A DNA stretch of 64,000 bases from Lachnocurva sp045579705 (GTDB lineage: Bacteria; Bacillota; Clostridia; Lachnospirales; Lachnospiraceae): contig JAZNMP010000002.1 in assembly GCA_045579705.1 (NCBI GenBank), positions 1 through 64,000 of the forward strand, read 5' to 3'. Positions 1-9,472 of the stretch are shown one piece after another (position 1 is the first letter of the stretch; every line of letters begins with the position of its first letter). The translations under genes and the position numbers were made by a program. The notes below the pieces were generated by a model. The model had not been told where the DNA came from and searched no databases. It was given only the letters and a program-made list of their open reading frames with translations.

Positions 1-1
1 G

Positions 2-100
2 GACCATGACTATAAAGTAACTTATCAACCATGTAGATATATATTTGAATATCCAGTAGGATGTTCAATATCTACACAACAAAAAATGATAAGTCAGTAG
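2..100 (+). CDS. possible 3' end of an upstream ORF (partial, 5' end outside window)
   Basis: A reading frame enters from the left edge and stays open for 32 codons to a TAG at 98-100. It has no start in the window and shows no motif I recognise. The frame is short enough to be open by chance. The only support is its position before a same-strand gene, and that its stop codon lies inside the hairpin at 86-130. Confidence 0.22.
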   Translation, partial: DHDYKVTYQPCRYIFEYPVGCSISTQQKMISQ

Positions 101-130
101 CCTCTATAGGAGGACTACAAAACTTATCAT
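86..130 (+). promoter_or_regulatory. long interrupted inverted repeat upstream of the MMPL exporter gene
   Basis: Outer arms ATGATAAGT (86-94) and ACTTATCAT (122-130) pair perfectly. Inner arms GTAGCCTC (97-104) and GAGGaCTAC (110-118) continue the stem with a one-base bulge and a short TATAG loop. No T-tract follows, so it is not a classic intrinsic terminator. It ends about 16 nt before the exporter start codon, with the GAGGAG ribosome site between. A repressor operator or an mRNA 5' hairpin are both possible. Confidence 0.55.
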
Positions 131-146
131 ACGAGGAGACGTTAAA

Positions 147-2267
147 ATGAAAGGATTTGCAAAAGGCGTAGTTAAATCCCGTTTTCTAATCCTTCTGATT
201 GGATTGGTACTCTTAATTCCATCAGGAATCGGATATCTGAAGACTAGAGTTAATTACGATATCCTTACTTACCTTCCTAAAGAAATTGAGACTATGAAGG
301 GTCAGGACATTCTGAAGGATGAATTCGGAACTGGCGCATACTCAATGCTCGTAGTAGAGGGTATGGATGAAAAAGATTCTGTGAAATTAAAACAGAAGAT
401 TGAAAAGGTTGATCATGTGGCGGATGTCCTCTGGTATGACAGTTTGATCGATATCACTGTTCCAAAGGAAATGATTCCAGATGATGTGAAGGCTAAATTC
501 CAGAATGGCGACACAACTATGATGTTTGTAATCTTTGACGATACAACATCTTCTGAAGGAACTATGGATGCCATCGAGGAAATTAGAAAAGTTTCCAGTA
601 AGGAATGTTTCCTGGCTGGTATGTCGGGGGTAGTTACAGATACAAAGAACCTAGCGGAAAAAGAAACTCCTGTCTATGTAGGTATTGCCGTTCTTTTGGC
701 GGTTATCGTTCTTTCTCTGACTATGGATTCATTCCTGATTCCGTTCTTCTTCCTGGCAAGTATCGGAATGGCAATCGTTTATAACATGGGAACGAATTTG
801 TTCTTAGGAGAGATTTCGTTTATCACACAGTCCATCGCAGCGGTACTTCAGCTCGGTGTAACTATGGATTATTCAATCTTCCTGTGGCATAGCTATCAGG
901 AAGAGTTGCAGAAGACACCAGGAGATAAGAACGAGGCTATGGCAAACGCCATCGTATCTACATTCTCGTCAGTACTTGGTTCTTCTATCACAACAGTAGC
1001 TGGATTTATCGCACTTTGCTTTATGAGCTTTAGAATCGGACTCGACCTCGGTCTCGTTATGGCAAAGGGTGTTGTATTCGGAATCATCAGTTGTGTAACT
1101 TTGCTTCCAGCAATGATCCTAGTATTCGACAATGCGATCGAGAAGACAAAGCATACACCGCTTATGAAGGAGTTCAACAGATTACCAAAGGTTATTGCAA
1201 AGAGATATTGGGTATTCGGATTGATCTTCCTCTGCTTGCTTCCACCTGCTATTTACGGACAGTCTCATACAAATGTGTACTATGATTTGGCAGGAACACT
1301 TCCTAAGTCACTTCCTTCTACACAGGCTGCAGAGAAGTTGAATGATAACTTTGAATCAAATACAACTTATATGATTCTTACAGATTCAAAGCTTTCTTCA
1401 AAAGATATGACAAATATGTATTCTTCAATCGAAGATTTGAAGGGGATAGATGCTGTAATTGGTTTGAATTCAGTTATGGGACCTACAGTTCCTGAATCTA
1501 TGATTCCAAGCGAGATAAAGAGCAAACTTGAGAATGATAATTACAAACTGACACTAATCACTTCAAATTACAAAGTTGCAAGTGATGAAGTAAATAACCA
1601 GATTACAAAAGTAAATAGTATCGTAAAGAGCTATGACAAGAATGCAATGGTAGTAGGTGAGGCTCCTGGTACAAAGGATCTGATTACTATTACAAACAGA
1701 GACTTCCAGGTTGTTAACTGGGTTTCAATCGCACTCGTATTCGTAATCATCGCATTGGTGCTTAAGTCTCTGGCATTGCCATTTATTCTGGTAGCAGTAA
1801 TCGAATTTGCTATCTTCATCAACATGGGTATCCCATGCTACACAGGCACGCAGTTGCCATTCATCGCATCTATCGTAATCGGAACTATCCAGCTCGGATC
1901 TACAGTTGACTATGCGATCCTTATGACAACTCGTTACCTACGAGAGAGAAACGACGGAAATACTAGAACACAGGCTACACAGATTGCACTTTCAACTAGT
2001 ATGAAGTCTATCATCGTAAGTGCGCTGTCATTCTTCTCAGCAACTTTCGGTGTAGGAATGGTTTCTTCTATCGATTTGATTTCATCACTTTGTAACCTGA
2101 TGGCTAGAGGTGCTTTGATTTCAATGGTAGTAGTACTGTTAGTTCTTCCTTCTATGTACATGCTCTTAGATCCAATCATTATCCGTACAACACTTGGTAT
2201 GGAGTCAGCTAGAGAGCATGATGCTGAGAGAAGAAGAAAATGGGATAGAGAGCATTCAAATGCTTGA
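147..2267 (+). CDS. MMPL/RND-superfamily transporter
   Basis: A 706-residue RND-type integral membrane exporter of the MMPL family. Such proteins move lipids, siderophores or hydrophobic compounds outward using the proton gradient. The layout is an N-terminal membrane helix (about residues 13-30), a large outside domain (about 31-175), a block of five helices (about 176-330), then the same pattern repeated: helix at about 355-372, outside domain to about 520, and a final helix block. The paired motifs GVTMDYSIFLWH and GSTVDYAILMT in the two halves carry the Asp-Tyr expected in the proton relay helices. The start follows a GAGGAG ribosome site. The next gene begins 11 nt after the stop and encodes a heptad-repeat lipoprotein, so the two probably work as one export system. 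The substrate cannot be told from sequence. Confidence 0.85.
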   Translation: MKGFAKGVVKSRFLILLIGLVLLIPSGIGYLKTRVNYDILTYLPKEIETMKGQDILKDEFGTGAYSMLVVEGMDEKDSVKLKQKIEKVDHVADVLWYDSLIDITVPKEMIPDDVKAKFQNGDTTMMFVIFDDTTSSEGTMDAIEEIRKVSSKECFLAGMSGVVTDTKNLAEKETPVYVGIAVLLAVIVLSLTMDSFLIPFFFLASIGMAIVYNMGTNLFLGEISFITQSIAAVLQLGVTMDYSIFLWHSYQEELQKTPGDKNEAMANAIVSTFSSVLGSSITTVAGFIALCFMSFRIGLDLGLVMAKGVVFGIISCVTLLPAMILVFDNAIEKTKHTPLMKEFNRLPKVIAKRYWVFGLIFLCLLPPAIYGQSHTNVYYDLAGTLPKSLPSTQAAEKLNDNFESNTTYMILTDSKLSSKDMTNMYSSIEDLKGIDAVIGLNSVMGPTVPESMIPSEIKSKLENDNYKLTLITSNYKVASDEVNNQITKVNSIVKSYDKNAMVVGEAPGTKDLITITNRDFQVVNWVSIALVFVIIALVLKSLALPFILVAVIEFAIFINMGIPCYTGTQLPFIASIVIGTIQLGSTVDYAILMTTRYLRERNDGNTRTQATQIALSTSMKSIIVSALSFFSATFGVGMVSSIDLISSLCNLMARGALISMVVVLLVLPSMYMLLDPIIIRTTLGMESAREHDAERRRKWDREHSNA

Positions 2268-2278
2268 AAGGAGATATC

Positions 2279-4450
2279 ATGAATCAGAATCATAAGGTTA
2301 TATGGAAAAAAGGAGCTGCGGTTGCATGTGCAGCTATGATCGGTCTTTCAACAGTTGCTTGTGGAACATCTAGTGCAAAAGTAACAGACCCTAAAGACGA
2401 ATATACTATTGATAAGAAAGAACTTAAGAACACACTTACATCTACATCTTTTGGAACAGAAGATAAAGAGACAGAGAAGGTTGAAACAGTTTACGTAAAG
2501 GCAAACGCAGCCGGAGATGTAAAGAATGTCATCGTTAGTGATTGGTTAAAGAACTACCACGGAGATGATGAAATCGTCGACAAGACATCCCTTACAAAGA
2601 TTAAGAATGTAAAGGGCGACGAGAAGTTCAAGAAGAACAACGATGGAACTATTACTTGGAATGCTGATGGAAACGACATCTTCTATCAGGGCAAAGCTAC
2701 AAAGGACGTTCCAGTAAATGTAAATGTTACTTATAAACTAGATGGCAAAGAAGTTTCTGCAAAGGAAATTGCCGGAAAGAGCGGAAGAGTAACTATTACA
2801 TTCAATTACGAGAACAACGCAACACAGACTGTAAACATCAACGGCAAAGCTGAAGAAATCAAAGTACCATTTGCTATGGCTTCAGGTGTAATCCTTCCTT
2901 CAGACAAGTTTAAGAATGTTACAGTTTCAAATGGTCAGGTTATCTCTGATTCTACAAAAAATATTGTAGTAGGCGCAGCTCTGCCAGGATTGAAGGAAAG
3001 CTTAAAGCTCGATACAGCAAAGCTTGATTCTCTTACAGGTGGAAAAGACGAGCTTCCAGAGAAGGTAGAAATCACAGCAGATACAACTGATTTCGAACTT
3101 GGAATGACTATGACTATGGCTTCTTCAAATGTTCTGTCTGAGCTTGGATTTACTTCTGTAGATCCTACAGAGAAGATTAGCAGCCTCGAAGATTCTATGA
3201 AGCTTCTTCAGGAGAGCACAGATAAACTCGAAGCTGGATCAAAGCAGTTGAAGAATGGTACAAAGACTCTTAAAGATGGTACTAGCACACTTAAGAGTGG
3301 ATTAAAGACATACACAAATGGTGTATCAGATGTAAAGAATGGTCTCGGAACACTTCAGAATGGTGTAAACGCACTTGCTGATGGATCACAGCAGCTTTCT
3401 GATGGAACAAACCAGCTTTACAATCAGCTTGAAGCAGGTGTATTTAATAATGCTAACCTTAGCGGACTTCTTCAGAGCTATAATGCAGTAAACACAACTC
3501 TTTCAAAGAAAGAATACGCTAGCCTGGTTTCTACACTTGAAACAGCAAAGGCTGGTTTAACACAGGCTGGTGCAGCCCTTGCTCAGATGCCAGCTCCACA
3601 GCAGCAGGCACTGATGTCAACAGTATCAGCTGTTTGCACACAGGCAGGCCTTCCTACAGATACAGCTTCTCTTAAGAAATATGCTGCAGTTTGCCTCATG
3701 ATGAGTAAGGCAACAGGACATGATGGTTCAGAACTTTTTGCATCTACAGCAGCACAGACAGTAGGACAGTATTTGACAGCATATCAGGCACAGTCAAATG
3801 CAGCAGCTTTTGCAGACAATGATGCAAATGCAGCTACAACTCAGGCTCTTGCATCTTACAAGACAACAGGAAAGCTTCCTGCAGAGTTCCAGGCTTGGGT
3901 AAGCACAACGGGAATGAGTAAGCAGGAATGGAATGCACTTGCTACAAAGGCACTCGGTGGAGACGAAGCAGCAGCTTATGAGTATGCGCTTAAGTATCAG
4001 ACTTTTATGACAAAGTATGAGTCTATTAAGACTATCAGTGCTTCACTTCCTGAACTTAAGAAGGGCGTTACAAAGCTGAAGGACGGAGCAAACCTCTTGA
4101 ACAAGAGCATCAAGGAAACACTTCTTCCTGGTGTAGCAGCACTTTACAATGGTGCATCACTTCTGGATGCAAACTCAGGTAAACTCTTAGATGGTTCTGC
4201 TCAGCTTGATAATGGAGCACTTCAGCTTGATAATGGTGCGCTCGAGCTTTCAAATGGACTTGCTAAGTTCAATGCAGAAGGTATTTCAAAGCTTTCTGGA
4301 GCATTCTCAGGAGATCTCAAAGATTTCACTGACAGAATTAAAGCTATCGATGCAGCTTCAAAAGAGTACACATCTTTCACAGGTGCATCAGACAACATGT
4401 CATCTTCCGTTAAATTCCTGATCGAAACACAGGGTATTAACGCTAAATAA
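2279..4450 (+). CDS. predicted lipoprotein with Leu-x-x-Gly heptad repeats (YhgE-like ectodomain)
   Basis: About 723 residues from the ATG at 2279, which has AAAGGAGA seven bases upstream; a TTG at 2264 in the same frame lacks this spacing. The N-terminus is a signal peptide ending near a lipobox-like TVAC (Cys28), so a lipid anchor is likely. Two regions (about residues 310-395 and 610-680) carry repeats such as LKDGTSTLKSGLKTY and LDNGALQLDNGA, the X3-Leu-X2-Gly heptad seen in YhgE/Pip proteins and in other partners of MMPL transporters. The middle is Ala/Gln-rich and probably helical. Unlike YhgE/Pip there is no C-terminal membrane domain. It probably forms an extended helical periplasm- or wall-spanning partner of the exporter encoded just upstream. 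Confidence 0.72.
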   Translation: MNQNHKVIWKKGAAVACAAMIGLSTVACGTSSAKVTDPKDEYTIDKKELKNTLTSTSFGTEDKETEKVETVYVKANAAGDVKNVIVSDWLKNYHGDDEIVDKTSLTKIKNVKGDEKFKKNNDGTITWNADGNDIFYQGKATKDVPVNVNVTYKLDGKEVSAKEIAGKSGRVTITFNYENNATQTVNINGKAEEIKVPFAMASGVILPSDKFKNVTVSNGQVISDSTKNIVVGAALPGLKESLKLDTAKLDSLTGGKDELPEKVEITADTTDFELGMTMTMASSNVLSELGFTSVDPTEKISSLEDSMKLLQESTDKLEAGSKQLKNGTKTLKDGTSTLKSGLKTYTNGVSDVKNGLGTLQNGVNALADGSQQLSDGTNQLYNQLEAGVFNNANLSGLLQSYNAVNTTLSKKEYASLVSTLETAKAGLTQAGAALAQMPAPQQQALMSTVSAVCTQAGLPTDTASLKKYAAVCLMMSKATGHDGSELFASTAAQTVGQYLTAYQAQSNAAAFADNDANAATTQALASYKTTGKLPAEFQAWVSTTGMSKQEWNALATKALGGDEAAAYEYALKYQTFMTKYESIKTISASLPELKKGVTKLKDGANLLNKSIKETLLPGVAALYNGASLLDANSGKLLDGSAQLDNGALQLDNGALELSNGLAKFNAEGISKLSGAFSGDLKDFTDRIKAIDAASKEYTSFTGASDNMSSSVKFLIETQGINAK

Positions 4451-4501
4451 TAGAGAAGATGAGAAGATTATCTCCTCAAGATAAACTTTACTAACTTATG
4501 G

Positions 4502-4542
4502 AAAAGGACTTTTGTATGTGATAAAATACAAAAGTCCTTTTT
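4502..4542 (+). terminator. rho-independent terminator of the exporter/lipoprotein operon
   Basis: A perfect 16-bp stem, AAAAGGACTTTTGTAT (4502-4517) with ATACAAAAGTCCTTTT (4526-4541), loop of 8 nt, followed by T residues. It lies 52 nt after the lipoprotein stop codon. Confidence 0.88.
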
Positions 4543-4654
4543 GTATTTATCCGAATACATAAGGGAACGAAAAAATGTCTTTGTGCATTTTTACCCTAGA
4601 AAGTCTATAATTTCTTGGAAAATGTCAATTATCTAACAAAAATTGCTCAAAGGG

Positions 4655-4683
4655 GTTACATCTACGATTGTATCTGTTATAAT
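4655..4683 (+). promoter_or_regulatory. predicted promoter of ackA
   Basis: GTTACA (4655-4660), 17-nt spacer, TATAAT (4678-4683) with an extended TG at 4675-4676. The start codon of ackA is 40 nt downstream of the -10. Confidence 0.65.
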
Positions 4684-4722
4684 ACAAAACGTTGTGATAT
4701 TTTTTTAACAGGAGAATAAAAA

Positions 4723-5922
4723 GTGAAAGTATTAGTTATTAATTGTGGCAGTTCTTCACTGAAGTTTCGTCTCATCGAAATGGAGAACGAACAGGTTCTG
4801 GCAAAGGGGCTTTGTGAGAGAATCGGACAGGTAGTTGCCCATTTCAAATATCAGCCATCTGATGGGGAAATGGTGGAATGTGATATTGATTTTCCAAATC
4901 ACGACGCAGCAGTAAAGAAAGTTATCGAGACTTTGGTGGATGAGCAGGTTGGTGTTATCAAAGACCTCTCAGAAATCGAGGCTGTAGGACATAGAATAGT
5001 ACATGGTGGCGACAAGTTTTCACATGAAGAACTTCTTACAGATGAAGTTATCGCTGAGATTGAGAATTGCTCAGAGCTCGCTCCGATACACAATCCGGTT
5101 AACCTGATCGGTATTTACGCATGCAAGAAATACATGCCAAATGCAAAGATGGTAGGGGTATTCGACACAGCGTTCCATCATGAACTTCCAGAAGAAGCTT
5201 ATCTCTATGGTATTCCTTATAAATACTATGAAGATTATAAGATTCGCAGATATGGCTTCCACGGAATGAGTCACGAATATGTTTCAAAGAGAACAGCAGA
5301 AATCATGGGAATCCCTTATGAGAAGACTAAGCAGGTGATTTGTCATCTCGGAAACGGCGCATCTATCAGCGCTATAAAGAATGGTCATTCTATCGATACA
5401 TCTATGGGATTCACACCACTCGAAGGAATCATTATGGGAACACGTTCTGGATCTATCGATCCTGAAATCATTCATGTGATTGCTAAACGTGATGAAAAAA
5501 GTATCTCAGAGGTTATGGATACCTTGAACAAGAAATCTGGTGTCTTTGGACTTAGTGATTTCCTTTCATCTGATATTCGTGATCTTTCAGAAGGTTATCT
5601 CGATAATAACGAGAATGCGATTCGCGCACTTAATACTTATGCTTATTCGATTATTAAATATATTGGAGCTTATGTAACTGTCCTCGGTGGAGTAGATTCT
5701 ATTTCTTTCACAGCAGGAGTAGGAGAAAATAGTTCCTTGGTTCGTAAGCTGGTTTGTGATAGACTTTCATATTTGGGAGTTCAGTTAGATGAAGAAGCAA
5801 ATATGAATGCCAGGGGAGAAGCGCTTATTTCTACACCGGAGTCTAGGATTAAAGTGTATGTAATCCCTACTGATGAGGAATTGGCTATCGCTAGAAAGAC
5901 AGCAGATCTCGCATCTAAGTAA
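4723..5922 (+). CDS. ackA: acetate kinase
   Basis: 399 residues, the normal family length. It transfers phosphate between acetyl phosphate and ADP, making ATP and acetate, the last step of acetate fermentation. Family signatures are present: VINCGSSSLKF at the N-terminus, VFDTAFHHELP, RYGFHGMSHEYV, and the ATP-site stretch GFTPLEGIIMGTRSG. The start is GTG at 4723, behind AGGAGA. It has its own promoter and is followed 29 nt later by a tRNA-dihydrouridine synthase gene. The usual partner gene pta is not next to it. Cytoplasmic. The pyruvate:ferredoxin oxidoreductase gene at the right edge supplies acetyl-CoA for the same route. Confidence 0.97.
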   Translation: MKVLVINCGSSSLKFRLIEMENEQVLAKGLCERIGQVVAHFKYQPSDGEMVECDIDFPNHDAAVKKVIETLVDEQVGVIKDLSEIEAVGHRIVHGGDKFSHEELLTDEVIAEIENCSELAPIHNPVNLIGIYACKKYMPNAKMVGVFDTAFHHELPEEAYLYGIPYKYYEDYKIRRYGFHGMSHEYVSKRTAEIMGIPYEKTKQVICHLGNGASISAIKNGHSIDTSMGFTPLEGIIMGTRSGSIDPEIIHVIAKRDEKSISEVMDTLNKKSGVFGLSDFLSSDIRDLSEGYLDNNENAIRALNTYAYSIIKYIGAYVTVLGGVDSISFTAGVGENSSLVRKLVCDRLSYLGVQLDEEANMNARGEALISTPESRIKVYVIPTDEELAIARKTADLASK

Positions 5923-5951
5923 TTGCTCTCGTAATAAAACTTACGGAGAAT

Positions 5952-6923
5952 ATGATGAAATTATATTTAGCACCCATGGAAGGTATAACCGGTTTCGTTT
6001 ATCGAAACGCTTTGAATGAGTTCACAGGTGGAAGGATAGATAAATTCTATACACCTTTTATCGAACCCAGACCAAAGAAAGGAATGTATCGTTCTGAGAG
6101 GAGAGATTTAGATCTCGCTAACAATACAGGTTTGAACCTTGTGCCACAGATACTGACGAAGAACGCGGAAGCTTTTTCCGCGCTAGCGGAGGATATCTAT
6201 GAAACATATGGATATCAGGAGATTAATCTGAACTGTGGTTGCCCGTCAAAGACAGTAGTTGCCAGAAACAAAGGAGCCGGAATGCTCGAGGATGTCGAGG
6301 ATTTGGAGGCTTTTCTGGAGCGAATCTTTGATGCGAGAAAGGGATATGACATTTCTATAAAGACTAGATTGGGAATGTACGATTTAGAGGAAATGTACCA
6401 GGTTTTGGAGGTTTATAACAAATTTCCGATAAAGGAACTCTCGGTGCATGTGAGACTTCAGAATGAGTATTATAAGCATCCGGCTCACATGGATTTGTTT
6501 AAGGAGATCACGACTCTCACAGATTTGACACTTTCCTATAATGGTGATATCTACAAGGCTTCTGATGTTGCGAAACTAAAGGAGAGCATGGGAAATAGTG
6601 ACTATGAGATTGAGAGCGTGATGCTCGGAAGAGGTCTCATAGGAAATCCTTTTCTGGTGGAAGATATATATGCACTAGAGGAGGAAAAATATCAGGATTA
6701 TGATTTGTATGATGCTGATAGAATGAAGAGACTAAAAACTCTTCTGGATGATATCTTTAGAGGATATGCCGAGATCCAGGATGCGAACACAGCAGTGTAT
6801 CGCATGAAGGAAATCTGGGCTTTTCTGATAGACAAGTGTACGCTTGATAAGAAAGCACTCAAAGCGATTCGCAAATCAAAGAACCGCCTTGAGTACGAGC
6901 AAGCACTTCGTTATATATTTTAA
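5952..6923 (+). CDS. tRNA-dihydrouridine synthase (Dus family)
   Basis: 323 residues; an FMN-dependent TIM-barrel enzyme that reduces specific uridines in tRNA to dihydrouridine. The N-terminal LAPMEGITGFVYR and the NLNCGCPSKTVV segment with the catalytic Cys are typical, as is MLGRGLIGNPFL near the end of the barrel. The start is ATG-ATG at 5952, behind ACGGAG; the second ATG is equally possible. It probably shares the ackA transcript. Its stop codon abuts the stop codon of ylmH on the other strand with no base between. The exact Dus subfamily and target uridine are not assigned. Confidence 0.92.
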   Translation: MMKLYLAPMEGITGFVYRNALNEFTGGRIDKFYTPFIEPRPKKGMYRSERRDLDLANNTGLNLVPQILTKNAEAFSALAEDIYETYGYQEINLNCGCPSKTVVARNKGAGMLEDVEDLEAFLERIFDARKGYDISIKTRLGMYDLEEMYQVLEVYNKFPIKELSVHVRLQNEYYKHPAHMDLFKEITTLTDLTLSYNGDIYKASDVAKLKESMGNSDYEIESVMLGRGLIGNPFLVEDIYALEEEKYQDYDLYDADRMKRLKTLLDDIFRGYAEIQDANTAVYRMKEIWAFLIDKCTLDKKALKAIRKSKNRLEYEQALRYIF

Positions 6924-7682
6924 TTATGAGTAAAGATTCCAATGGATCTTCAGGCGCCCTCTTTTCGTTTCACCTGTTGAACCTAGGAATTCAGCCTTGC
7001 CAAACCCTCGCACAGTTAGTGTATCGCCCACGTTTGGCACTTTTGATGGATCTGGTAGGAAGCGACCGTTTATAGCGACCGTTTCTTGCTGGATTCTTTT
7101 TTTAGCTTCTTCGCGGGAAATTTTGAAGATGCGGCTGACTATCGAATCTAAGCGCAGGCTTTGAACAGTGGCCTCTCCGCTTACCAGGGTAGGAGCAAAT
7201 CCTTCTGGAAATGCATCTATCTTTCTGGCGACGATTGGAGTATGGCGCGCTTTTACGAGTTCTGCAAGAATCATTTCTGTAAGCGTGTTCTTGCAATAGA
7301 ATACGCATTTCTTATCGCGCACAAATAAATCCCCAATAGCGCTTCTTTCGATACCGAGGTTCATTAGCGCACCCAGGAAATCTTTGTGCTGCAGGTTTTC
7401 TGCGAACTTTTCTGCTTTTGGAGCGAGCTCGATTAAGTCGACTGGAAAGTCTTCTTCATACCCGAGGTTCTCTTCGCAGCCAAAGGCAACCATAACGTGA
7501 GTGGCGTATTTCTCCGAAGGGAAAAAACGTATCCCTGAAGGGTAGAGTTCCTTCTCATGTTCGAGGAGATTTGAAATCTGGTCCTCGGTCAGGAAGTCTG
7601 TGAACAGGTAGCGACACTCGTTATAGGAGCGTTCTGAAAGTTCTATATATCTCTTTAATTCGTTTATTCTTTCGTTTGTCAT
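6924..7682 (-). CDS. ylmH: YlmH-like S4-domain RNA-binding protein
   Basis: 252 residues, matching the YlmH family. The N-terminal two-thirds is the YlmH-specific region. The C-terminal S4 RNA-binding domain runs from about residue 175 (SLRLDSIVSRIFKISREEAK and the following VAINGRF...VGDTLTVRGFG). YlmH proteins bind stalled 50S subunits with peptidyl-tRNA and take part in ribosome rescue or division; which applies here is not shown. In many Firmicutes ylmH lies next to the division cluster, but here it stands alone, tail to tail with the dus gene. The upstream gap to the M32 peptidase gene is divergent (76 nt). Confidence 0.88.
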   Translation of the reverse strand: MTNERINELKRYIELSERSYNECRYLFTDFLTEDQISNLLEHEKELYPSGIRFFPSEKYATHVMVAFGCEENLGYEEDFPVDLIELAPKAEKFAENLQHKDFLGALMNLGIERSAIGDLFVRDKKCVFYCKNTLTEMILAELVKARHTPIVARKIDAFPEGFAPTLVSGEATVQSLRLDSIVSRIFKISREEAKKRIQQETVAINGRFLPDPSKVPNVGDTLTVRGFGKAEFLGSTGETKRGRLKIHWNLYS

Positions 7683-7758
7683 AGTAATTGATATTTTAGA
7701 CTAAATGGTTTAATTTAAAAAGTGGAAATTAGAAAGATTACTTGAATGGGAGGTTATT

Positions 7759-9240
7759 ATGACTGTTGATGAAATGCTAAAGAAATACCAGGATTGGACT
7801 TTCAAGAAATCGGCTTATTCTATGGCGCTTTCAATCGTGAATTTTGATAAGTTGACTATCGCTCCGGCTGGTGGAAATGAGTATCGTGATGAGAGGACTG
7901 CTTTCCTCAGCGGGGAACTTTTTTCAATCAGTACCGATCCGGAAATGATTGAGATTCTGGGAAAGTTAAAGGATGAGGACATCGATCCTGATTTAAAACG
8001 CAGTATTCAGATTGAATATAAGGATGTAATCGAATCCGCTCGTATACCAAAGAACTTTATAATCGAATATCAAAAACTGGTATCGACTTCACATAATTAT
8101 TGGTTAAAGGCAAAGCAGGAAGATGACTACTCTATTTTTGAACCTTATTTAAAGCAGGTTATCGAGAAAACGAAGCAGATGTATCAGTACATGGATCCTG
8201 AGTGCGACCCGTATGACAAGATGCTTGATAACTATGAGCAAGGTATGACGAAGGTAGAGTACGACAAGTTCTTTAATTTGTTAAAGGAACGAGTGCCAAA
8301 GCTGATTCATGAGGTTACAGAACGCGGCAGTGCGGATGATTCTTTCCTGTATGTGGATTACGATATAGAAGGCCAGAAGCAATTTATGGAACATCTGCTC
8401 AAATATCTGCATTTTGATCCAGAGTGGAGTTATCAGGGAGAAACTGAGCATCCATTTACTGATTGGGTATGTGAGAATGACTGTCGTACGACTACGAAGT
8501 ATCTACCAAACAATGCTATCTCAGCGATACTTTCAACTGTACATGAATGTGGACACGCCTGGTATGCTCATAATGTTGATGACAAATATGATGGAACTAC
8601 ATTGCTTTCTAATATTTCATTTGGAATGCATGAATCACAGTCCAGATTGTGTGAGAACTATCTGGCCAGAACGAAGAGCTTCTGGAAGGCAAACTATGAG
8701 AAGCTGCAGAGTATTTTTCCAGAGCAGCTGGGAGAGGTCTCTCTCGATGAGTTTGTAGCGGCAATCAATGTTTCACGTCCATCGCTCGTCAGAACTGAGG
8801 CAGATGAGCTGACATATCCTATGCACATCTTGATTCGTTACGAACTGGAAAAAGGATTGTTTGAGGGAACTATTTCCACAGAAGGTTTGAATGAGACATG
8901 GAATGCTATGTACGAGAAATATCTCGGTATTAAGGTTACTAGTGATAGAGATGGAATCCTTCAGGATGATCATTGGGCAGATGGTGCGATAGGATATTTC
9001 CCAACATATGCTTTGGGTACGGCGTTTGCGGCGCAGTTTATGCACCAGATGCGGAAAGAGCTTGATGTAGACATGCTTCTAGAGAATGATCGATATGATG
9101 AAATCATGAGTTGGCTTCGTGAAAATGTTCATCGTTATGGCTGCCGATATACAGCTCAGGAAGTGCTGGAAAAATGCACTGGGGAGAAATTTAATCCTGA
9201 GTATTATATTGATTACTTGGAAGAGAAGTTTGGTGAGTAG
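7759..9240 (+). CDS. M32 family metallocarboxypeptidase (Taq-type)
   Basis: 493 residues, the usual length for thermostable carboxypeptidase 1 (peptidase family M32). These cytosolic zinc enzymes remove C-terminal residues with broad specificity. Seen in the sequence: the HPF motif (about residue 234), the zinc-binding HECGH (about residue 268) followed by the HESQSRLCENY segment with the third ligand, and the downstream RTEADELTYPMHI motif. The start ATG at 7759 has GGGAGG upstream. No intrinsic terminator is obvious right after the stop; the gene runs into the composite repeat at 9311-10350. Confidence 0.93.
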   Translation: MTVDEMLKKYQDWTFKKSAYSMALSIVNFDKLTIAPAGGNEYRDERTAFLSGELFSISTDPEMIEILGKLKDEDIDPDLKRSIQIEYKDVIESARIPKNFIIEYQKLVSTSHNYWLKAKQEDDYSIFEPYLKQVIEKTKQMYQYMDPECDPYDKMLDNYEQGMTKVEYDKFFNLLKERVPKLIHEVTERGSADDSFLYVDYDIEGQKQFMEHLLKYLHFDPEWSYQGETEHPFTDWVCENDCRTTTKYLPNNAISAILSTVHECGHAWYAHNVDDKYDGTTLLSNISFGMHESQSRLCENYLARTKSFWKANYEKLQSIFPEQLGEVSLDEFVAAINVSRPSLVRTEADELTYPMHILIRYELEKGLFEGTISTEGLNETWNAMYEKYLGIKVTSDRDGILQDDHWADGAIGYFPTYALGTAFAAQFMHQMRKELDVDMLLENDRYDEIMSWLRENVHRYGCRYTAQEVLEKCTGEKFNPEYYIDYLEEKFGE

Positions 9241-9423
9241 AGTGTAGATTGAGTGGTGTGCCTGGACTACGGAAAATCGCCGATTAGTGCAGGAAATTTC
9301 GTATTTAGAGGAAAAGCAAGTGTTCGCTTCGCTCACAGAGTGGGATTGGTGCGAGAACGCAGGATACTGATATATGCTTTCTTGATGAAAAGGTGCTATC
9401 AAGCAAACATAATAGGTTATCCC

Positions 9424-9438
9424 TGCGGCGCAGCCGCA
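9424..9438. repeat. GNA mini-hairpin (TGCGGC-GCA-GCCGCA)
   Basis: Perfect 6-bp arms around a three-base GCA loop. Further copies or derivatives are at 9811-9825 (GTA loop), 34355-34370, 54127-54141 (GTA loop), 54443-54457 and 58023-58037. Nearly all are followed by an xTTGCTT motif. Confidence 0.75.
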
Positions 9439-9472
9439 CTTGCTTTGTGATTATGGATTGGGGAAGAGCTGG

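Noticed and set aside
1934..2293. Minus-strand 119-codon ORF inside the MMPL gene
   Set aside because: Shadow of a well-supported plus-strand gene with no ribosome site; the same applies to other opposite-strand frames inside mraY, ftsI, pheT and polA.
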